7,228 bases of DNA, from positions 1 to 7,228 of the forward strand of contig JAITON010000038.1 in assembly GCA_031289935.1 (NCBI GenBank), written 5' to 3'. Each line of letters opens with the position of its first letter. The stretch's first letter is position 1. The notes beneath the pieces are model-generated. The model did no database searches and was not told the DNA's origin. It saw nothing but the letters and a program-made list of their open reading frames with translations. This stretch comes from Treponema sp. GTDB lineage: Bacteria > Spirochaetota > Spirochaetia > Treponematales > Breznakiellaceae. The position numbers were made by a program, and so were the translations under genes. Shown here piece after piece: positions 1-4,309 of the stretch.

Positions 1-699
1 GGCTTCTTTGAGATTGACACCGTCCACCACTGCGGCGAACGGGACGCCGGGGAGTTTTGCCTCACTCTGGACGCCACCGATGTCGCCTCCGGCTGGGTCG
101 AACTTCGCCCCCTCCTCAATAAAGCCCAAAAATGGGTCATGGAGGCTCTCCCTGATATCCTGTCCAACACCCCGTTCCCCCTCCTCGGCCTCGACAGCGA
201 CAACGGCAGCGAGTTTATCAACCATGCCCTTGTATCCTGGTGCGATTCAAACCGTATCACCTTTACCCGCACCAGACCCTACCACAAAAATGACAACTGC
301 TTCGTCGAACAGAAAAACCTCAAGTGCATCCGCGACTATGTCGGCTACTCCCGCTTCGACACCCCCTCCGAACACCAGGCCCTCGCCGCCGTCTAACGCT
401 CCCTCTGCCCCCTCTTGAATTATTTCCTCCCCCCCATCAAGCTCATCGACAAGTCCAGGGTCGGCTCCAAAGTTCGTAAGGTCTATGACAAACCTATGAG
501 TCCTTACCAACGGCTTATAGCTTCCCCGGACCTCTCCGTTGCGGCCAAGGCGGAACTGGCCCGGCGGTACCAATCCTACAACCCGGTCCTCCTCCAGCAG
601 GAGGTCTATCGGGCGGTCTCGGCTCTCATGGAGCTGAACCAACAGAAGGCGCTCATGCGGCGTCAGTCCCTCGCTGACGCCGCCCTTGAGAATATCTAG
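1..699 (+). pseudogene. Integrase-core (rve, DD35E) transposase, 5'-truncated by the window and broken by an in-frame TAA
   Basis: Translated from base 1, the frame stays the same before and after a TAA at 394-396 and ends at TAG 697-699, so the two halves are one gene interrupted by a nonsense codon and not two genes. The retroviral-integrase fold is visible. The first Asp is in EIDTVHHCG (codon 16-18), the second Asp in DSDNGSEF (199-201) and the Glu in FVEQKN (307-309). This gives a D-60-D-35-E spacing. Such enzymes cut and join IS ends. After the stop the frame continues R-S-L-C-P-L-L-N-Y-F-L-P, typical of the C-terminal part of these transposases, so the TAA probably replaces a Tyr codon (TAC or TAT). 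The TTG or later ATG codons after the stop would yield only a non-catalytic fragment. The N-terminal DNA-binding part lies upstream of the window. Exact IS family is uncertain. Confidence 0.85.
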
Positions 700-702
700 C
701 TA

Positions 703-761
703 CGGTTAGAATTCTTATTATGAGGCATCCGTCCTTTCGGTTAGATTTTATTTTGAGGCAT
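703..761 (+). repeat. Two imperfect direct repeats at the right end of the IS
   Basis: Copy 1 (703-728) and copy 2 (738-761) both begin CGGTTAGA and end TGAGGCAT, with an A/T-rich middle differing by two bases in length. They start 4 bases after the transposase stop. Repeated subterminal motifs just inside an IS end are commonly transposase binding sites, so that role is inferred here. Confidence 0.65.
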
Positions 762-765
762 TACG

Positions 766-1017
766 GTGGTTTTTTCGCGTTTTGTGATTTTTTCACGTTT
801 TTGGAAAATTTTTACGGGGGGTTGCGGGGGCAGAGCGAAACATATTTTGTTGTTTGGCGGTTCCCGTTCCGGCAAGACTAGGGTGCTGGTGATGGCGATT
901 TTGTACCGGGCGTTACGGTTTGCGGGGAGCCGTCATTTATTGTCTTTTTCGCCTCCCGCCTTTACCCTTTGTATATGCGTGGCCCTGATTTGGTTTTTGA
1001 CTTACAATCCAACTTAA
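766..1017 (+). pseudogene. Terminase-like ATPase remnant (Walker A region only)
   Basis: A T/G-rich open stretch encodes a hydrophobic strand plus P-loop, HILLFGGSRSGKT (Walker A at 856-879, Lys codon 874-876). It is followed by a helix and ALRFAGSRH, the pattern seen at the N-terminal ATPase of phage terminase large subunits, which drive DNA packaging. Homology stops near 57 codons. The remaining 26 residues are unlike the family, and neither they nor the shifted frames (one runs on past 1017) bring back Walker B or the nuclease domain. The GTG at 766 directly abuts the IS end, so this is unlikely to be the native start. I read this as a fragment of a decayed prophage, cut on the left by the IS and on the right by the junction with the tRNA promoter. 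Identification rests on one motif and its context, so another P-loop NTPase is possible. Confidence 0.5.
770..805 (+). repeat. 18-bp T-rich tandem duplication
   Basis: Two adjacent 18-base units (770-787 and 788-805) both start with six T, then C-(G/A)-C-G and a T run, matching at 14 of 18 positions. In the frame of the terminase-like remnant they encode FSRFVI and FSRFWK. The low complexity supports non-functional sequence at the 5' edge of the remnant. Confidence 0.5.
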
Positions 1018-1022
1018 TCTAC

Positions 1023-1050
1023 TTGACAAAAAGGTATAGCCTGATATAAA
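1023..1050 (+). promoter_or_regulatory. Sigma70-type promoter for the tRNA-Ser pair
   Basis: A perfect -35 TTGACA (1023-1028) is separated by 16 bases from a TATAAA -10 box (1045-1050). Transcription would start near 1057, about 54 bases before the first tRNA. It is the best promoter match on the + strand I found by eye, as expected for stable RNA genes. Confidence 0.8.
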
Positions 1051-1082
1051 CTAAATTATGCTAGATGATCCAAGTTTAACTG

Positions 1083-1105
1083 GCATAAGAAAATCAGTCT
1101 TATGC
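1083..1105 (+). other. Leader hairpin upstream of tRNA-Ser(CGA)
   Basis: A perfect 8-bp inverted repeat, GCATAAGA (1083-1090) and TCTTATGC (1098-1105), encloses a 7-base loop. It sits in the transcribed leader, five bases before the mature 5' end. It may act in 5' processing. It has no U-tract, so it is not a terminator. Confidence 0.5.
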
Positions 1106-1110
1106 ACAAT

Positions 1111-1197
1111 GGAGCGGTGTCCGAGCGGTTGAAGGAGACGGTTTCGAAAACCGTTGAACTTGTAAGGGTTCCGGGGGTTCGAATCCCCCCTGCTCCG
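1111..1197 (+). tRNA. tRNA-Ser (anticodon CGA)
   Basis: This is an 87-nt class II tRNA. The acceptor stem pairs GGAGCGG (1111-1117) with CTGCTCC (1190-1196), with one G-U pair, and the discriminator base is G1197. The anticodon stem ACGGT/ACCGT (1138-1142, 1150-1154) holds the loop TTCGAAA, giving anticodon CGA at 1145-1147, which reads UCG. A long variable arm follows, as expected for serine. The T arm is a GGGGG/CCCCC stem around TTCGAAT. The 3' CCA is not encoded (GAA follows), so it must be added by nucleotidyltransferase. The tRNA is co-transcribed with tRNA-Ser(GGA) 37 bases downstream. Confidence 0.97.
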
Positions 1198-1198
1198 G

Positions 1199-1224
1199 AA
1201 CAAAAAACTGAAGGATTTTTTGTT
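1199..1224 (+). other. A/T-rich hairpin between the two tRNA genes
   Basis: AACAAAAAA (1199-1207) and TTTTTTGTT (1216-1224) form a perfect 9-bp inverted repeat with an 8-base loop, followed by more T-rich sequence. It could be a weak partial terminator or a processing structure separating the tRNAs. The nearly pure A-U stem makes strong termination unlikely. Confidence 0.4.
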
Positions 1225-1234
1225 TGTTTTCTTT

Positions 1235-1322
1235 GGAGAGATGTCCGAGTGGCCGAAGGAGCACGATTGGAAGTCGTGTGTGCCTCTAAAGGGTACCGTG
1301 GGTTCGAATCCCACTCTCTCCG
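1235..1322 (+). tRNA. tRNA-Ser (anticodon GGA)
   Basis: This is an 88-nt class II tRNA. The acceptor stem pairs GGAGAGA (1235-1241) with TCTCTCC (1315-1321), and the discriminator is G1322. The anticodon stem CACGA/TCGTG (1262-1266, 1274-1278) encloses TTGGAAG, giving anticodon GGA (1269-1271) for UCC/UCU. A long variable arm and a GTGGG/CCCAC T stem around TTCGAAT are present. The 3' CCA is not encoded. Together with the upstream CGA tRNA it serves three of the four UCN serine codons. No clear intrinsic terminator follows. Confidence 0.97.
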
Positions 1323-1330
1323 TTAAAAGT

Positions 1331-1374
1331 GGGCAGATATACTCCGCAGGGGGCAGATACGTACTCTATCTGCC
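1331..1374. repeat. Triple octamer patch with an 8-bp hairpin
   Basis: The octamer GGCAGATA occurs directly at 1332-1339 and 1352-1359 (20-bp period, each followed shortly by ACTC) and inverted at 1367-1374 (TATCTGCC). The last two form a perfect 8-bp stem with a 7-base loop. It lies between the tRNA-Ser(GGA) 3' end and the rhomboid stop codon. With no U-tract on either strand it is a poor intrinsic terminator. A transcript end, a protein-binding site or a recombination scar are all possible. Confidence 0.5.
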
Positions 1375-1400
1375 TGACGATACGATGGAGTGAGGCATCC

Positions 1401-2027
1401 CTAGCGGCGTTTCCAGCTTTTCCAGGGATTGAGACCGAGACGGACCAGGAAGTAGAGCCAGCCGAAGCCGAAGCCCGCCAGATGGGTCAGATGAGCCACG
1501 CTCGAGTTAAGGCCCGCCAGCGATGAAAAGAGTTCCAGGGCGGTAAAACCCAGTACCATCACCGGGGCCCGGAGGGGCAGAATCCCCCAGAGATAAAGCA
1601 CTGTGTTGGGGAAAAAGACTGCGTAGGCAAGTTGCACCGCGAATATGGCCCCGGAAGCGCCCAGGAGGTACACGGTGTAGGCCCCGCTGACCCAGTAGAC
1701 GCCGAAGGAAAAGAGCCCCGCCAGGATCCCGGTCATCATATAGTAGAGGAGAAATTCCCGGCTCCCCATGCGGCGCTCCACCTGGACGCCGAAGACAAAC
1801 AGGGCCAACAGGTTAAACAGAAGATGGCTGATGCTGCCGTGGGCGAACATATAGCTGAGAAACTGCCAGAACCAGTGGCCGTAGCGCACCGCAATCAGGT
1901 TCAAGGCCATATAGGCGGTGATTCGGGGAAAAATCTGCTGTAGCACAAAGACGAGAAGATTGATCCCGATAAGAAAAAAAGTGATGTTATGGTAGCGGTA
2001 GGCAAAGGGCCGCCGGATACTATTCAT
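1401..2027 (-). CDS. Rhomboid family intramembrane serine protease
   Basis: The protein is a membrane-embedded protease that cuts transmembrane segments of substrate proteins. Using the ATG at 2027 it has 208 residues and about six membrane helices with little outside them. Rhomboid signatures are present: H-x4-H-x3-N after TM1 (His63, His68, Asn72), the nucleophile motif GASG (Ser125) and the C-terminal His in H-L-A-G (His182), giving a complete Ser-His dyad. The C-terminus is short and basic (KSWKRR). The chosen start makes a 4-base ATGA overlap with the hydrolase gene upstream and puts a GGGG ribosome-binding site 9 bases away. An ATG six bases earlier (2033) is possible but only three bases from that site. 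It is the last gene of the DbpA-hydrolase-rhomboid operon, probably translationally coupled. Its substrate is unknown. Confidence 0.93.
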   Translation of the reverse strand: MNSIRRPFAYRYHNITFFLIGINLLVFVLQQIFPRITAYMALNLIAVRYGHWFWQFLSYMFAHGSISHLLFNLLALFVFGVQVERRMGSREFLLYYMMTGILAGLFSFGVYWVSGAYTVYLLGASGAIFAVQLAYAVFFPNTVLYLWGILPLRAPVMVLGFTALELFSSLAGLNSSVAHLTHLAGFGFGWLYFLVRLGLNPWKSWKRR

Positions 2028-2614
2028 TCCCATGTTCCCCGGGCCCTGGCGAGGGCCTCGGCAGCGATCGTGCTGGGCCCTCCGTGGCCAGGATAGACGG
2101 CAATGTCCCCGTCCATGGCCAGGAGCCGGTCGAGGCTGGCTTCCAGGGCCGCCTGGTTCCCGCCCGGCAGGTCGGTCCGTCCTACGCCACCCTGGAAGAG
2201 GGTGTCCCCGCTGTAGAGAATTTTGGGGGCTGATGAATCTGGTTCCAGCAAAAAGCCCACAGAACCGGCCGTATGGCCCGGCAGATGGATCACCCGGAAG
2301 GGCCCGACCCGGCTCCCCTCGTCCAGGAGCAGGTCCGGAGGCTGCTTCAGGCGACCGGCATCGTCCCGGTGGATGGCGATTTCGGCGTACGGCCAGACCG
2401 CCGCGATATCCGGCAGGGCGGAGATATGGTCAAAGTGACCGTGGGTAAGGAGGATATACCGGGGAGTGAGGCCCAGCTCCTTTAGACAGGCGATGATACG
2501 GTCCCCCTCATCGCCGGGGTCGATCAGGGCGCAGGAACGATGGTCCTCCAAGGGGATGATATAGCAGTTGGTTTCCAGGGAACCGACCGCCAGGACATGG
2601 TGCCTAACGATCAT
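2024..2614 (-). CDS. Metallo-beta-lactamase-fold hydrolase, YcbL / glyoxalase II-like
   Basis: A 196-residue cytoplasmic hydrolase. The metal-binding set is complete: THGHFDH (His58, His60, Asp62, His63), LPGHTAGS (His114), SGDTLF (Asp137) and YPGHGG (His177). The overall order and length match the short glyoxalase II-like (YcbL) group, which bind two metals and cleave thioesters such as S-lactoylglutathione or related compounds. The C-terminal substrate-binding domain of true GloB is absent, so the physiological substrate is open. The start at 2614 is preceded by AGAGGA at good distance and fits the family N-terminus (MIVRHHVLAVGSLETNCY). The frame stays open upstream to 2725, but that stretch lies inside the preceding gene and lacks family similarity. 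It overlaps the DbpA-domain gene by 11 bases and the rhomboid gene by 4. Confidence 0.93.
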   Translation of the reverse strand: MIVRHHVLAVGSLETNCYIIPLEDHRSCALIDPGDEGDRIIACLKELGLTPRYILLTHGHFDHISALPDIAAVWPYAEIAIHRDDAGRLKQPPDLLLDEGSRVGPFRVIHLPGHTAGSVGFLLEPDSSAPKILYSGDTLFQGGVGRTDLPGGNQAALEASLDRLLAMDGDIAVYPGHGGPSTIAAEALARARGTWE

Positions 2615-3341
2615 CGTCCTCTTCTCCCGAGTCCAGGGACTCTTCGGGCGGCTCGGCCCCGGCCTCGTTAAAACTTGAATCCCCGGGGAGAATTTCCTCC
2701 CCGGCCAGGCTGTCCCGGAACCCACGAACCGTCTCTGCGGTCGTAGCGCCGGTATCTTCGCCGCTCTCAGGAGGCAGGGAATCTTCCTGCCAATCCTCGT
2801 CCCGTTTTGACCGGGCGTAGTTCACCGAAAGAGGCCGGCCCCGGAAGGGCTTGCCGTTCAGAGCCTCGATAATATCATCGGCCACGGTACTTCGGACTTG
2901 TACAAAGGAATAGTTGTCCAGGATACGGATAGCCCCGATATCCTCCCGGGGCACCTGGGTCCGGGAACCTATAATACCCAGGATTTCCCGGGGAAAGACC
3001 CGCCGGGTCCTGCCCGCGCCGAAGAAGAGCCGCACCGACTCCTCCTCGCTCAGAAAGGACCGGTGTGGGCTCCGGTCCCGGAGGGCCGGTTGTTCGGAGC
3101 CGTCCTGCCGGAAATCCCGCCGGGGCCGGTCCGTGAAGCGGTCCCGGTAGGGCCTTCCTCCCGACCGGTCAAATTCCATCAATAAATAAGCGGCAAAGTA
3201 GGAGCGTCTAAAGAAGCCCACCTCTTTCTTAAGTATCGAACGGTAGCGGGCCAGGAGGGCCGGGTCCGCCTCATTGTAAACCTTTTCGAGCGTTTCGCTT
3301 ATCCGCTTTTTGAGACGTTCCGGGTCGAATTGCGTAGCCAT
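2604..3341 (-). CDS. Stand-alone DbpA-type RNA-binding domain protein
   Basis: A 245-residue protein. Residues 1-58 form a helical region rich in charged and aromatic residues. Residues 60-100 are an Arg-rich linker. Residues about 102-176 (VRLFFGAGRTRRVFPREILG through RGRPLSVNYA) match the RRM-like DbpA RNA-binding domain that follows the helicase core in DEAD-box proteins such as DbpA, where it binds 23S rRNA. Residues 181-245 are a strongly acidic, probably disordered tail ending EEDDDR. No DEAD-box helicase motifs are present, so it binds RNA without its own ATPase; a ribosome or mRNA role is inferred. The ATG at 3341 has a GGGGGA site five bases upstream and a well-formed promoter at 3371-3399. 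It is the first gene of the operon and its end overlaps the hydrolase start. Confidence 0.88.
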   Translation of the reverse strand: MATQFDPERLKKRISETLEKVYNEADPALLARYRSILKKEVGFFRRSYFAAYLLMEFDRSGGRPYRDRFTDRPRRDFRQDGSEQPALRDRSPHRSFLSEEESVRLFFGAGRTRRVFPREILGIIGSRTQVPREDIGAIRILDNYSFVQVRSTVADDIIEALNGKPFRGRPLSVNYARSKRDEDWQEDSLPPESGEDTGATTAETVRGFRDSLAGEEILPGDSSFNEAGAEPPEESLDSGEEDDDR

Positions 3342-3370
3342 GAAAATCCCCCAAATCTAAAGTTAGGGAG

Positions 3371-3399
3371 AGTATAGCATGTTTTGTCTTTTTACTCAA
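3371..3399 (-). promoter_or_regulatory. Sigma70-type promoter of the DbpA-hydrolase-rhomboid operon
   Basis: On the minus strand TTGAGT (3399-3394) and TATACT (3376-3371) are separated by exactly 17 bases, with an A-rich spacer. The predicted start leaves a leader of roughly 24 bases containing the GGGGGA ribosome-binding site. The -35 box overlaps the last codons of the upstream UPF0158-GNAT gene, so the two transcription units are packed without a spacer. Confidence 0.8.
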
Positions 3400-4277
3400 G
3401 ACGGTTCAGCCGGTGGCTTGAGAAGATAACGGGTAGCCCGGGGGCTAAAGGACTCCCGAAGCAGGACCCGGGAAAATCCCTGGGATTCCTCGGGAAGGTC
3501 GATGCTCACCGCAGATATCTCCTCCCAGTCAATCCGTTTAAGGAGGCTGTCCAGGAGGGACTTGCCGATACCCAGGCCCCGGTACTCGGGCTTCACTTCC
3601 AGGGCGCTGATTCTGACGGTCCCGCCCTCCCGGCCGGCCCGGATATGGGCGATAAGTTCCCCCGCCCCCGTTTCGGTAACCAGGGCCAGAAAGAGCTTGC
3701 CCGGGGCCGCTGCGTCTACAGCCTGCGGTTCCTCCCCCAGGCCCAAACAGAGCCCGTGCAGGCGCCGGACCGCCGCCTCATCCCGGCTCTGGACTTCCCG
3801 GAATTTGAAATCCTCCAGAACCAGGTCCCCGGTCTCCTCGGGTTCGGGTCCAATCCGCTCAAGGCCCCATTCTTCCCGGAGCCCGTTGTACCAGTCCAGG
3901 ACAATCCGCCGCATCTCCCGTTCCTTGAAGCTGAACCAGAGCTGCTCCATCTCGGGGTGGCCAGTCAGCGCGTCCTTAAAGGCCCGGAAGACCCCCTTGC
4001 CCCGGTCCAGGGCTGCGGTGAGCTTCTCCCGGACCAGCGCGTTCTTGACCCCTGCGGTGAAGCGTTCCATGAGCCTGAAGCCCTCGGAAGAATCCCATTC
4101 CGGCAGAACCATGAAGCGGCCCGGTTCCGCGTTCCCGGCAGCCTCGCCGGGGAAGCCCTCACCGGTATCTTCGGATATAACCAGCGCCTCCCGGGTGTCC
4201 AGGAGGAATGTTCCGTTCTGATCCTCCATGGCAAAAAGAATTTCGTCTATCAGGACATCGGTCAATTCAAACTGCAT
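3396..4277 (-). CDS. UPF0158 domain fused to a GNAT N-acetyltransferase
   Basis: A 293-residue two-domain protein. Residues 1-133 match UPF0158, a family of unknown function: LTDVLIDEILFAMEDQ at the start, the Pro-Glu-Trp block near 59 and the RGKGVFRAFKDAL motif at 92-104. After a short acidic linker, residues about 155-290 form a GNAT domain. Its acetyl-CoA pyrophosphate loop is RGLGIG (233-238), within the motif A strand-helix ISALEVKPEY...KSLLDSLLK. It likely transfers an acetyl group to an amine; the acceptor is unknown. I chose the ATG at 4277 because UPF0158 proteins begin here. The frame is open to 4349, but the extra 24 residues overlap the kinase gene and look unlike the family. No clear ribosome-binding site precedes it, and a TATAGT box lies 6 bases upstream. 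It follows the kinase gene by 32 bases. Confidence 0.88.
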   Translation of the reverse strand: MQFELTDVLIDEILFAMEDQNGTFLLDTREALVISEDTGEGFPGEAAGNAEPGRFMVLPEWDSSEGFRLMERFTAGVKNALVREKLTAALDRGKGVFRAFKDALTGHPEMEQLWFSFKEREMRRIVLDWYNGLREEWGLERIGPEPEETGDLVLEDFKFREVQSRDEAAVRRLHGLCLGLGEEPQAVDAAAPGKLFLALVTETGAGELIAHIRAGREGGTVRISALEVKPEYRGLGIGKSLLDSLLKRIDWEEISAVSIDLPEESQGFSRVLLRESFSPRATRYLLKPPAEPS

Positions 4278-4283
4278 GGAAGC

Positions 4284-4289
4284 ACTATA
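4284..4289 (-). promoter_or_regulatory. Possible -10 box directly before the UPF0158-GNAT start
   Basis: TATAGT on the minus strand lies 6 bases before the ATG, which would put the transcription start at or next to the start codon (leaderless mRNA). No good -35 box is at the proper distance, so this may be chance. Confidence 0.25.
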
Positions 4290-4309
4290 GCCTATGTTTT
4301 GGGAAGATG

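Larger units (their letters stand above)
1..762 (+). mobile_element. Right part of an insertion sequence (left end outside window)
   Basis: A DD(35)E transposase reading frame (1-699) is followed by two imperfect direct repeats ending near 761, after which composition and coding content change abruptly to T-rich phage-like sequence. I therefore put the right end of the element at about 762-766. The left terminus lies outside the window, so terminal inverted repeats and target-site duplication cannot be judged. The element is probably dead in this copy because its transposase carries an internal stop. The IS family is not assigned with confidence. Confidence 0.6.

Noticed and set aside
247..642. 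131-codon minus-strand frame opposite the transposase
   Set aside because: Antisense to the DD35E domain; acidic Val/Gly-rich product without domain, explained by the codon bias of the transposase.
1051..1314. 87-codon open frame on the minus strand across the tRNA pair
   Set aside because: It is the complement of two intact tRNA-Ser genes and their promoter; such frames are commonly mis-annotated proteins.
1102..1326. 74-codon open frame on the + strand over the tRNAs
   Set aside because: Translation of tRNA sequence; the RNA folds perfectly into two class II tRNAs.
1352..1374. Intrinsic terminator for the tRNA or rhomboid transcript
   Set aside because: The 8-bp stem is real, but no U-tract follows it on either strand, so I list it only as a repeat structure.
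2615..2725. 37-residue N-terminal extension of the MBL-fold hydrolase
   Set aside because: Falls inside the DbpA-domain gene, is low-complexity and Pro/Arg-rich, and the family N-terminus plus a good ribosome-binding site coincide with the ATG at 2614.
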